A DNA stretch of 64,000 bases from the NCBI GenBank assembly GCA_933822405.4, contig CAKOGP040000001.1, positions 567,083 through 631,082 of the forward strand, read 5' to 3'. A program made the position numbers and the translations under genes. Numbering within the stretch: position 1 is the first letter of the stretch; each line of letters begins with the position of its first letter. Below are positions 44,442 to 54,658 of the stretch, piece by piece. A model generated the notes under the pieces. It did not search any database and was not told the origin of the DNA. It worked only from the letters and a program-made list of their open reading frames with translations. The DNA is from Cylindrotheca closterium (lineage: Eukaryota; Bacillariophyta; Bacillariophyceae; Bacillariales; Bacillariaceae).

Positions 44442-45816
44442 ATGGATTTCGAAATAGAAGAACTCATAACAGATTACCTTGAATGGCAAGTGGCGAATCA
44501 CGGCAAGGGAGAAAGCGTACTGGCTGCCTGGAAGAAGACTTTCGCTCCAAAGGTTCATACAACAACCAAGAAGTATGTGGCAATCCGAAAGAGTGAACAA
44601 ATGAAGTCTCTCGCACTGTTTTTAGACAGAGGAGATGCTTTAGCCTGTGTGCCAACCATCGGTGATTCTGAAAAGGATGACATTTGTGTCAACAAGGAGT
44701 TCTCTTCATTCTGTGAAGCTCTGATGTACATGGCGGGGAACTCCAGCAAGTCAAATTCGAATTCGAATGGAGCAATACAAGAAGAACTCAAGGAAGACAA
44801 CAACCCCGTGAAAACTGACGCTCCGCATGAAAATTCCAACGAGACTACTACGACAACTCCAGTAGCTCAAATCGATACCGATAATGAAAATGGCCCAGAC
44901 GACGACAAGAAACGCGATCGACCGCCTGAGCCTGATGGAGATGCCTCGGAACCAAGTGCAAAGAAGATAAAGTCCGAGGATATTGTCAAAGAGAGTGCAA
45001 GTCCGGAGACTCCCCAGAGCTCGGTAGAACCCAATCCCAATGCTCGACAGAAAGTCAGGTTATGGAGGCAACGCTTTTCAGAACTAGCAGCCTTGTGGGA
45101 CGGGGAAACAGTTGTGTATCAATCAGACATCGGAAACAACAAATCACTCGCGAATTGGGTAAAGCACCAAAGAAAACTCTTCAAGAAGGGTGACATATCA
45201 GCAGAAAGGATGAGCAGACTAGAATCGATTGGTTTTAAGTGGATCGGGAAGAATTCCGTTGTTTTGTCAAACCAACCACAAAGCGAAGGGGGGTTTGGAG
45301 TTGGAAAAGTTGCTTCAATCAATTTAGCCAAGAAAAGACAGCAATGGAACGACCCAAATGACGCGTGGGCGGTCCTTTGGGAAAAGCGGTACCAGGAGCT
45401 CGTTGAATACAAGAAGCGTTTCGGCGATACCAAAGTTCCCAAAGAATGGGCAGAAAACAAACAATTGGCTGGCTGGGTTCGGAAACAGAGAGAGCAGGTA
45501 AGTTGACTGACTCACTCCAGCAGATCTGTTTGGGTTATCGACGTCTTGGATCTAACGATTATGACCCGGTGTTTTTCCACAACATTCTTAGTATCGCAGG
45601 GAAGCAGCAGGGGAGCAGACAGCACTCACAGACGAGCGGAAAGAGAAACTGTTTGAGATTGGGTTCGTTTGGAGCCTAAGGCCTGGTCGACTGAAGAATC
45701 CACTACCGCCACCGCCAGAGCCATCTGGCGGCCAAAATTGTATAATGGGAAAGGAAGACGAAAGCCGTGATGTCGAGCCTTATTCCGTTGACAAGAATGG
45801 GTATCTAATAATCTAA
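44442..45816 (+). CDS. helicase-associated (HA) domain protein
   Basis: Exons 44442-45497 and 45592-45816 join in phase 0 to 426 aa. Two helicase-associated (PF03457-type) modules are visible in the C-terminal half: about 205-270 (LWRQRFSELAALW, LANWVKHQRKLFKKGDIS, RLESIGFKWI) and about 305-385 (LWEKRYQELVEYKKRFGDTK, LAGWVRKQREQ), the second continued by exon 2 (RREAAGEQTALTDERKEKLFEIGFVW). The exon join completes the second module, which supports the intron. The N-terminal 200 residues are helical then Asn/Glu/Thr-rich with a KKIKSE basic patch. HA domains bind nucleic acid in bacterial helicases, but no helicase domain is present here. A nuclear DNA-binding role is only inferred. Confidence 0.83.
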
Positions 45817-45899
45817 CATTGGATTTGACTTTTCGTATCGTAATCGTATGGTAGGTAGGTAGGTCCTCTCTTAAAGTATTTGATTACTCCGACTAAACA

Positions 45900-47056
45900 A
45901 TGCCTCAACTTAAAACTGAAACTCAACATGCTGTTCAAATGTCAACGAAGATGTCATTGAAGACAGTACTACTTGCTGGCTTCGCCCTTGTCTCCGCCAC
46001 CATCGGGGAAAACACATTCGAGAGTGAACTTTGGGACGATTCGGATGTTGCGGAGCAAACTGACCATCACAGTCCTTTGCCAACATCCTACCTTTCTTCA
46101 GAGGATATTCCGGAGCACTTTTCATGGGGCGATGTTCATGGTCGATCATATCTTACTCATTCGTTGAATCAACACGTTCCACACTATTGTGGTTCGTGTT
46201 GGGCACATGCCGCCTTGAGCTCATTGGCTGATCGGATCAAAATTGATCGAAATGGGGCGGGACCGGATATTAATCTTTCCATTCAGTACATTTTAAATTG
46301 TGGATCAGAAGCTGGATCGTGCCATGGTGGTTCCATGTTAACGACTTACAAATTCATCAAGAAGAATGGATTTATACCGTATCAGACTTGCATGCCATAC
46401 CTAGCGTGCAGCAGCGAGTCTACCTATGGCTTTTGCCCCTATGTGGATACTACGTGCAGTCCGATCAATACTTGTCGAACATGCATGCATGGGACGGACG
46501 AATGCGTGGCTCTTGATGCTTTTCCAAATGCCACAGTGGCAGAATACGGAGTGATTGAAAATGATGTGGAGGCCGTGAAAGCTGAGATATTCGCCAGAGG
46601 ACCAGTCACGGCAGGCTTGTGGGGAAAGTCATTGTCCAACTTTCAGGGTGGGAGTATATTTGACAATGTCGATGCTCCTCGGAACTCTACCCATGCGGTC
46701 AGCATTGTTGGTTGGGGACTAGACGAAAATACCAATCAGCGGTATTGGATCGTTCGAAATTCTTGGGGTACGTTACCTTTTTTGCTGCTGAACATAGTTT
46801 GATTTGCTTCTTTCTCTCACCACTACGAACCCTTTTGTTTGCAGGTGAATACTGGTCGGAACTTGGTTTCTTCAAAATTCTAATGGGGATGAATGTTCTG
46901 GGCATTGAATCTCGAATCACATGGGCAGTGCCTGGTGAGTATACAGTTGTTAATCCACATCCTTGCTTTGAAGGTGGAGAAAACTGCAAACCAATCAATC
47001 AAAGGTACCAAGATCCATCTGTCAAGGTAGCATCAATTCTATCACAACGAAGATGA
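45900..47056 (+). CDS. cathepsin X/Z-type cysteine protease, copy 2
   Basis: Exons 45900-46767 and 46845-47056 join to 359 aa. Three ATGs are possible (45900, 45939, 45951); the last gives the cleanest signal peptide (MSLKTVLLAGFALVSATIG) and may be the true start. The catalytic Cys is in HYCGSCWAHAALSSLADRI, the His in THAVSIVGWG and the Asn in RNSWGEYWSELG. The HVPHY segment before the Cys marks it as cathepsin X type. Unlike copies 1 and 3 it has no intron before the active-site Cys; its single intron falls just after the NSW codons. It has about ten more Cys than a plain papain. A vacuolar or secreted enzyme is inferred. Confidence 0.9.
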
Positions 47057-47150
47057 TTGTGGTTGTAACAGTTTTTATCTCTATTCAATATCATCCTCAG
47101 TTTTTCTAGATTTCCACCAAGGAGTGGAAAATGTACACTATTCGTCAGGC

Positions 47151-49783
47151 TTATTTCGTTGCTGCTCCTTCTTTCTCCGTCCCCATCAGGTGCTGCAACA
47201 ACATTGTCCGTTGCGAAATGGGGAGTTGATTCCTGACGGCCATTCGTCTTACAAAGGCGCATGACCGATGCAAGCCACATCCAAATTCAATCATAGTGTG
47301 CGCCAGCGTCCCTAATTGGGCAAAGACAATTGCGTGTACTTGCGAGGCCGCATCATAGCGATCCGAATCTCGCAAATCGTGCCATTTCAGCTTAGTATTT
47401 TCAGTCCATTCGCCCTTCTTCTTGTATGTCCTGACTTTGGTTCGCTCCGAGTGATGGTCAAAGTTTTCCATCAATCCACTGTTTGACAAATTTTCAGTCA
47501 CGTCTTGATACAAGACATTGTCCCTGTGCATCATCGAAGCGAGCAAATACGGTGAGACCATTGCAAAATACCGTGGCAACAACCTGCCTCTTATCGTGAT
47601 GATACTTACCACAGTTCATCATCCGACCACAAAGGATGATTGATTAGTTTTGACTTCACCAGTACTTCCTTTCCATCAGCATCCTTGATAAAGAATATTT
47701 GTGACAGAGTCATTAGAATCTTGACCGAGGAAGCAGTTTTGGCATTGCACCCCGACAGAACGGCCGAGAATAATCGACACAAGCCTTCAAATTGAACCAT
47801 AGTCGGAACTTCATCTTCGTTGTTTCGTTTTGCATTGAGAGCATAGCATATTGTTGATCGGTGCACCCTACCAGCAGAGGTCTTGTCTTGACCCAGTTTA
47901 CATAGCAGTGCAACCGATTTCTCAAATTCATCCATTGCTTCGCTTTCTTCCGACGGATCAGATCCCATTCCCGAATCATTCTTGAAAAAGATGTCCATCA
48001 TTTCTTCCATATTGTCTGGTGCACTCAACATATTCTCCATATCTTCCGCCGTCATACTGTCATGATAAGCATCTGCCCCAAAATCCATTCCCAAGTTTCC
48101 ATTCACATGATCGTCCAAGACGGTAAAAGCTGCTGCCACACCCCCATCATCCTCATCTCCCAGTACACTGTAACCACCACTTTCCGTCTTATCCAGTTTG
48201 ATATAATTGTCCAAATCCGCCCGAACATCCATGTAAAAGGCTACCGCCTCCAAATGCTCCAACTGTTCCATTCGTTCCTCCATCGCCTTGCGTTCCATGT
48301 CAATAATGGTCCGCAAACACTTGGCTTGGGCATTGCAGGCTCCAATTAGACAGGTTTCCGCCGCCAATTTAGACGACCGAACGGTAACATCCCATTCCGA
48401 TAAAAAGGTCAACAAGGCATGAGCAGCATCTTCCACCGCTTCATCCGCCGTCAGAGCCGCTACTCGTAGCTCGGGAAGTGCCTGTTCTTGTTCCAAATCG
48501 TGTCGGTCGACTATTGGTAGACTGCTCGCCACCGTATCATCTTCAGACACAATACTTTCCGACATGGTCCCATCGCCCGAGGCATGCGACTGGTCCGTTG
48601 GAGCAAAGTCCATGGGTTCAAAGCTTCCTTCTTCCATATTGGCAGTGACCGCCGAGACAATGTCCCAAATTTCCGATTGAGTGGTTCCCATGCTTCCATT
48701 GACTGCCGCATCTTGCCTTCGTTTCTTTTCATCTTCCTTGAGGCGTTCCATTCGTTTTTGTTCCTTTTGTCGATTCCGTTCCATAATCTTTTCTTCCAGC
48801 AAATGGGTGACCTTTTCTTCGGCATCGTGAACCTCATTCCATCGTTTAATAGAATCCTCCTTGCAGGCAGCCAAGTGTTCTTCCAGCGACTTCTTTTTCT
48901 GAATCATTTGTTTCAAGGCTATCCGGCGGTTCAATTCTCGTTGCACCGTTTGTTCCTTGGCCTTCGCAAACATGCCCAGCGCACCCGTGGCCTCAGCTGC
49001 GGCTTTCCATCGATTTGTTTCCGATTGGGCCACGTGCGAGTAATAGTTCGCCAAGGAATTCAGTGTCGTGTGAACACTTCCTTCTTGAAAGGCCAGTGGC
49101 CCCACTCGCTGGGGCAGGAGTTGTACTGTATGTTCTGGAAAGGCATCATCCAACATGGATTTGTATTCTTCCGAACGAGCTTTGTTGGATTCGGAAGTGA
49201 TATCCGTCAATGCTTTTAGTCTCTTGGCTAGAAAACCCTCTTGTGCGGCCGATATTTTCTTGGCCTTGGTCAAATGCTGGGAAAACTCACAAAAGTCGTT
49301 CATGGAATCTGCCGATTGTTTGACTGCCAATGTCGTTGCTGGAACGGACCATCCCTTGGAAGTAAATCCATTGAGCTGTTTGTCACCATCTGCATTCAAA
49401 TCGTTTCCCATGAAAATTGCCGACTGGTATTCTTCGCCAAAATCGGACGAGGTTTGATCCAAAAACGATTTGGTGCGTTCGTTTTTCATTGGTTTGTCCT
49501 TGGCCAATTCTCTCGGAATAATCAACAAGTCTCCATCGGCTGACACCAACACAGAGCAATCTGAAAGACCAGTCTTGGCTTCTACTCTTCCCGATGATGT
49601 CGAAGTGGAAGCTAGATTGTCACAGGCTTCAATGCCGGCCACAAAGCTGGACAACTCTTTGGCTTGGAAGCTTTTGTTTTGACTACTATTTTGATGAGTG
49701 AGAGATTCTCCGTCTCCATCAGAAGCCTGTCTATTTGTGGTGCGCTCAATGAATCGTCGAAACATTTTGATCCCCCACGCCAT
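47151..49783 (-). CDS. coiled-coil protein with KIAA0513/SBF2-like C-terminal domain
   Basis: Exons 49783-47610 and 47523-47151 join to 848 aa (donor GTAAGT, acceptor GCACAG), restoring LWSDDELWDNVLYQDVTENL. Residues about 150-360 are helical and BAR/sorting-nexin-like in pattern (FCEFSQHLTKAKKISAAQEG, VHTTLNSLANYYSHVAQSE). A Glu/Lys/Arg coiled coil follows (about 300-345; HLLEEKIMERNRQKEQKRME). A linker leads to a C-terminal domain of about 240 aa (LCKLGQDKTSAGRVHRST, IFFIKDADGK, LINHPLWSDDELW), which resembles the SBF2/KIAA0513 domain linked in animals to membrane traffic. The BAR assignment is by pattern only. The start is the first ATG; a second lies six codons later. Confidence 0.7.
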
Positions 49784-50213
49784 GCACTGTCTAACAAGAA
49801 CAAGAAAAAGGAAGGAGGAGGGTACCTGGTAGCACTACTGTACTACTCGGAGAAGAGCAATGCAATGCCAGTGTGAATCTTGGCGTGCAAGGCAGTCGCT
49901 CTCGACCCCTCCGAGTGGTGGATCGGATAGTTGCGCGAGCATGGTTGGCTCCAAACGAACGGGCCGACGTGGAAATCGAGCCGTTGCGTATCGGGAAAGA
50001 TCCCAAAGAACGAATCCCCCAAACTACTTGTGACGTTCGTCCCAGCGAAGGACGAACCATCCATTTCAAATTGATGCCAGACATCAAAACCCTTCTTCCA
50101 TCCATCCATCCATTGTACATTCATCTTCTTCCCCCCAAGAAGACTACAGTACAGACATCTTTTCTTACGCACCATACTGTCAAATCGCTTGAAGAAGAAA
50201 CAAACACTACAGT
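49784..50213. other. divergent promoter region
   Basis: 430 bp between two divergent starts. Open frames here have no domain. It contains GGTACCTGGTAG near 49822 and a CATCCATCCATCCATTG run near 50098-50114. Confidence 0.5.
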
Positions 50214-51565
50214 ATGATATCCATTCACTCCATTTCATTATCCATATTCTTGCTAGCGGTGGTGTTTCAATCATCAAAATATGGTACAACAGTCGAAGCG
50301 TTTGCCGCCAAACAGGCTCGACCATCCGGTGGCGGTGGATTTGGAGCCGGTACAAAGAGCCCATTGACACACATTCCCGATACTTCCGACACTACCCAGG
50401 CATTGCTACAATTCCTAAAGGCCGAAAACGCCAAAGGCTTGGCCGATGTGGAAATTGGTACCGATGCCAATTCGGGTGTCAGAGGTTTGTTTGCCGCCAA
50501 GAATTTCAAAAAGGGAAAGTTGATGTGTCAGATTCCTTCCGGTTGTGCCTTGGCCTTGTCGGACCCCAGTAAAAATGGCGAGGATACTCCGACCTTGGCC
50601 CATGGAGGTGCCAATTTCTTGTCCATGTACTGGAAGGATCCCAAAGCCAAAGAAACGTGGGCACCCTATTTGAATACCCTGCCGCAACAAGGAACCTCCC
50701 AATTTGATCCAACCCCAGACTTTTTTCAAGATGACGAATTGGAATTGTTGGAATTTCCTAGGGCCATTCGATTGGCAAAAACTCGCAAGGAGGAGATTGC
50801 CAATTTGGGGGCCGAACAGGGTTTGGACATGGACGAATTGCAATTCGCTACCTGGTTGACAGCCTCTCGCGCCTTTACCATTTCCATCGCGACGGAATCG
50901 GAGGAAAAGGTTAAAACCATGCTAGAAGAGGATACTGAAGCCGAATCGTCATCGGAAGATGCTACTACTAGTGAAGGAGAAAAGCAAACCATTGTTACCA
51001 AGGCAAAAACCAAGTCGATTCGTGTCTTGGTCCCATTTATTGGTAAGAAAGAAAGAAGGAAAGAGTTGGAATCGCACACATGCAATTGTAGTGGATTTGC
51101 TATTATTGTGCATGATGGACTACATGACTGACCCTGTCTCTCATTTTCTTTCCCTCTCCCCTCTCCCTCTTGTTCATCGCCTTCAAATTCTATTTACTAG
51201 ACATGGCCAATCATAATTCAGACCAACCCAATGCCAAACTCACCTTGGTGGACCCCGAAAAGGACGATGCCTGGTTTGCTTTGGAGGCAACTCGACCCAT
51301 CAAGGCTGGTAAAGAAATTGTCATTGCCTATGGAAGTGGAGTGGAATCATCCGTCGAACTCTTTTTGAATTATGGATTCATCCCCAAGACCAATACCATT
51401 GATGCATTAATGTTGCAAAAGGGAGGAGACGATGCCATTACAAGCTTGGATGGATGGACCACTAGTCTGGAAGAGGACCAAAGTATGCTAGAAATGGCCA
51501 AAGACGATCCAACTTTGCAAAAGATTCTCAATTTCCGAATACGGCTCAAGGAATCCTACAAATGA
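50214..51565 (+). CDS. plastid-targeted SET-domain protein methyltransferase (RuBisCO LSMT/SETD3-like)
   Basis: Exons 50214-51042 and 51201-51565 join to 397 aa. The join restores PFIDMANHNSDQPNA, the NHxxxx heart of the SET domain, followed by GKEIVIAYGSG and VELFLNYGF. The SET domain opens with NSGVRGLFAAKNFKKG. A large insert (about 110-250, Glu/Thr-rich near its end) separates the two SET halves, as in the RuBisCO large-subunit methyltransferase and SETD3 class. The first 28 residues are a signal peptide (SLSIFLLAVVF), followed by VEAFAAKQARPSGGG, which matches the diatom plastid leader with Phe at +1. Lysine or histidine methylation of a plastid protein is inferred; the substrate is not determinable. 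Confidence 0.87.
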
Positions 51566-51726
51566 GTTCCTAACTATGCAGCATAGTAATACGTGCTCTT
51601 GCATATCTTGGACCAATCCCATCCTAGTTTGTATAAAAAAGTATCTATTTTCTCTACAAAATCACATGCAAATTTCCTATATCAATCCTTACTCATCCCC
51701 GATTGGCAATGGGGAGTGTCCCATGA

Positions 51727-51746
51727 TTCATTCATTCATTCATTCG
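51727..51746 (+). repeat. ATTC simple repeat
   Basis: Four to five ATTC units between the SET gene and the converging hypothetical gene. Confidence 0.8.
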
Positions 51747-51757
51747 AGGTGAGGTTT

Positions 51758-52902
51758 CTATTGTGGATTGCCATCGTACGAAGCCGGTGGTGGTCGAGGT
51801 ACCCATACTTGTGTCTGGGCTGTAGTATCGATAGGGTAGTATGCTGGAGCCGGTGGTTGGTGGACAACCGTATGGCAGGACGAAGAAGGGGATACCATTC
51901 TTCCGTAAGATGGTGGCTGAAAGACCACCAAGCTCCTGCTGCGCACCGGTGGCACGCTGGCTGACACAGTGGTAGCAGCACCAACAGGGTCAAAGGCAGA
52001 ACCAGGTCCATCCGAGTCATCGCATTGGAATGATTCCAATCGTTGTCGAGAACGGGGTCGACCGGATTCGCCCTCCATTTCGATGCGGATCGGAGAATAA
52101 GGTTGGTTTCTCTTCTTGCAATTGTTGCAAGAGGATGAAATACCACAACGGTGAAAGCTCTCGATCATGGATTGATCGGGCATTTTGGCTCTCTGCGCAA
52201 TAGGAGCCGTCAGTGTCGATGGAACCGCTTCGTTTTGCTCGTTTTGAACCATTCTGCTCTGACAGCGGATATTCTCGTCTCGGCCATTGTGGACAGTGAC
52301 AGTGCCTGGACAAGGGAGGCTGGGAACTAATATTTGGAGTGGCTTGAAAAAGTCGAAAATGATAGAGTGATGAGCCAATGTTCCTGTCAAAAGGAACAGA
52401 TTGTCCACATAGGATTGGATGTCCCGAAATGGCTGTTGCTGGTAAAGTCCGTGAAGGCAATGTTCGTCCACNNNNNNNNNNTGAAAAAGTCGAAAATGAT
52501 AGAGTGATGAGCCAATGTTCCTGTCAAAAGGAACAGATTGTCCACATAGGATTGGATGTCCCGAAATGGCTGTTGCTGGTAAAGTCCGTGAAGGCAATGT
52601 TCGTCCACCTCACTGAGACTGAAGGTTCCTCGAAGAAGATATTGGCTTTTATGTCTCGCAATGGCAAGTTTGTTACAGACTTTGGCTACAAAACAAGGAG
52701 AAACCCTGCCTTATGCTGCAATTTTCTCTGTGACGATCGTTCTTGATGCCGACGATTCCAATAGGCCATTATTTTCAATCATGGCCGCAATTTCGACCGT
52801 TTTTTCGAATGAATAGGGGTGTTCAGGTAAAAAGTGACCATTGCTATGAGCGACGTCGGTTCTATAGGGATTGAACCGGCGGTTTGCGTTGATACTGTCC
52901 AT
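51758..52902 (-). CDS. hypothetical protein, model broken by assembly duplication and an in-frame TAA
   Basis: From the ATG at 52902 one frame (MDSINANRRFNPYRTDVAHS) reaches a TAA at 52713-52711. The same frame then continues as GRVSPCFVAKVCNKLAIARH, SEVDEHCLHGLYQQQPFRDI and so on, enters a duplicated 127-bp block around ten Ns, and ends at 51758 (GNPQ). If the duplicate is collapsed the frame stays continuous (about 336 codons, one internal TAA). An intron spanning the TAA, with no good donor visible, or a real nonsense codon are both possible. The C-terminal half is Pro/Ser/Arg-rich and disordered, with a CNNCKK pair. No family is recognised. Confidence 0.5.
52345..52608. other. 10-N assembly gap flanked by identical 127-bp copies
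   Basis: 52345-52471 and 52482-52608 are identical direct copies on either side of Ns at 52472-52481. This is the signature of two contig ends that overlap but were scaffolded instead of merged. Confidence 0.93.
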
Positions 52903-53413
52903 CTTTGTTGGTCGTCTTCGATTTTGTTTGGTTGTTTTGATGTTTGAAGCTGGAACGCGTCGTGTTAGTCGACTTTTGATGGAATGGCGCGATCGATTGA
53001 ATACAATGGAAGTTGCAATACAAAAATATCATGTATTTTAATATTCCATATTATTTCTTTTTGGGGCCTAAAGAGGATCTACCGAAATCTGTCATTTGCG
53101 AATATCAAGAGCCACCTACCGGTACCTGGTACAGTAGTGGCTAATGACAATACTTCATCAGCAAAACTTGCATAGCTGCAATGTCCATCAAGCACTACGA
53201 ATCACCACTGCTGCTTTCTGAAGCAAGGCAAGCCAGCTGGTTCATGGCATCATCGTCACTACTGTCTGTGACTTTTCTCGCCAGCCAGGAGCACTGGCAA
53301 TAGTCTCCAAATATCAAAGATAATAGATATCATTGACTGACGCCATGGAGATTACTTCTGGGACCTTATTGACGCTAGAGTCCAAAATAGATCCAACAAC
53401 ATCTCTCACTGGC
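52903..53413. other. intergenic, no gene seen
   Basis: 510 bp between the hypothetical gene's start and the 3' end of the DUF3431-like gene. It holds one copy (about 53014-53075) of a diverged repeat also found at 54546-54600, and a CTACCGGTACCTGGTACAG word near 53115. Confidence 0.55.
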
Positions 53414-54463
53414 TCATATCATCAAAGCCCCTAATTGCCCTCCGCCGTCCTTGGAAAGCTCGAAATTGATTCGTTTATGTCGTTTTCTCATGATCGTAGT
53501 TTCTCCTTCTGTCGGTGGTATAGATAGCAGTCCCGCCCACATTCGTTCCGCGAAATGCCCTTCTTCGATATTGTCCGATCGAGACAAGCTAGATTCGATT
53601 TGGTCAAAAATTGTGGAGGGAATGGCAGCTATTCGAGATGCTTGGACAGCAAATGTACCACCGTAGCAAACTGGTGTAAAGGGCGATGGAAGTCGCAATC
53701 CACCACCAAGCGTAGTTTGAAGCCATTCTCCCATGTTCGAATACGGTGATTTGAAGTTTGAGTTGTCATTGCTCGTCTTTTCGGGTCGGTACAAAGTGAG
53801 ATTGAACTTTTGTAGGGTTTCCGTGTCGTGATACATCGAGATTCCCTCCCTGGGCTTGAGAAAGCACCCAAAACCATTCACTGAAGCCACATTTAACATG
53901 TCGGTGAGGCTCCTTGGCATGGCTTTCTGGTGTAGTTTAAGATTATCTTTCAAAAAGACAATCATGTGGTTTTCGAATGATTTCGGGTCCTTTGATATCG
54001 TTGACATAACATGAGCTATTGTGTTGTCATTTCTTCCGACATTCGGCAAAGTGATTTGCTTCACGCGGCGTAACATCTTCTTTCCAAGTGGAATAGGATT
54101 TCCGCATTTGGAAATGATGGTTGTGTTGCTCATCGTGTGGCCCACCAAAAATATGCTCAACCAAGTCAGATCCCCGCTACAGTAATTAAGGAATAATGAG
54201 ATTGGTTGACCATTTGAGGACGGGGAGGGTACATCTCCCACCCAAAGCTGATCGACAGTCTTTGATGCAGGCACACTGCCTGAATCGACGACTACAGGAC
54301 CAATGCTGCTTGGAGGAACCGTATTCAAAATTGGTTGATCTGGCGGGGAAGAGCAATCTTTCAAAAGCACATTCAGAAGCAATATGCAACCAACAAATAA
54401 ACCAAGTTGCAATGTCGATGCACAGTTTATTTGCCTATGCCTCATCCCACGACGAATGTTCAT
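53414..54463 (-). CDS. type II membrane protein, DUF3431-like (probable Golgi glycosyltransferase-type fold)
   Basis: A single exon of 349 aa. A basic N-terminus is followed by one membrane anchor (LGLFVGCILLLNVLL, about 19-33), then a Pro/Ser stem and a lumenal domain, i.e. type II topology. Recognisable DUF3431 landmarks are LPNVGRNDNTIAHVM, the HMIVFLKDN strand, CYGGTFAVQASRIAAIP and GHFAERMWAGLLS. DUF3431 proteins are common in fungi and algae and are thought to be glycosyltransferase-like, but no enzyme activity is established. The neighbouring gene on the other strand encodes a secretory GT4-type glycosyltransferase, about 195 bp away, so the two may share a divergent promoter. Confidence 0.75.
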   Translation of the reverse strand: MNIRRGMRHRQINCASTLQLGLFVGCILLLNVLLKDCSSPPDQPILNTVPPSSIGPVVVDSGSVPASKTVDQLWVGDVPSPSSNGQPISLFLNYCSGDLTWLSIFLVGHTMSNTTIISKCGNPIPLGKKMLRRVKQITLPNVGRNDNTIAHVMSTISKDPKSFENHMIVFLKDNLKLHQKAMPRSLTDMLNVASVNGFGCFLKPREGISMYHDTETLQKFNLTLYRPEKTSNDNSNFKSPYSNMGEWLQTTLGGGLRLPSPFTPVCYGGTFAVQASRIAAIPSTIFDQIESSLSRSDNIEEGHFAERMWAGLLSIPPTEGETTIMRKRHKRINFELSKDGGGQLGALMI

Positions 54464-54658
54464 GGTGCCGGATGATTGATGAGGAAATGAAAATTGTCAT
54501 GGTCGATATTTAAAATTAAAAAAAGATGATTGAATAGAGGTTAAAAATTGCAATACAAAAATATATTCCATATTCTTTCAGTTTTGCGCCTAAAAAAGGC
54601 CTTCACAATAGGTGTCACATCAAAATCAATCTGAAAATCCCCAAACCGCGACAAAAAG

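Noticed and set aside
47610..47635. 26-nt intron ending at the first AG after the donor in the KIAA0513-like gene
   Set aside because: Too short, and it does not restore the conserved ELWDNVLYQDVTENL; the acceptor at 47524 does.
52345..52608. Genuine tandem duplication inside a gene
   Set aside because: Perfect identity of copies flanking an N gap, and frame restoration on collapse, point to an assembly artefact.
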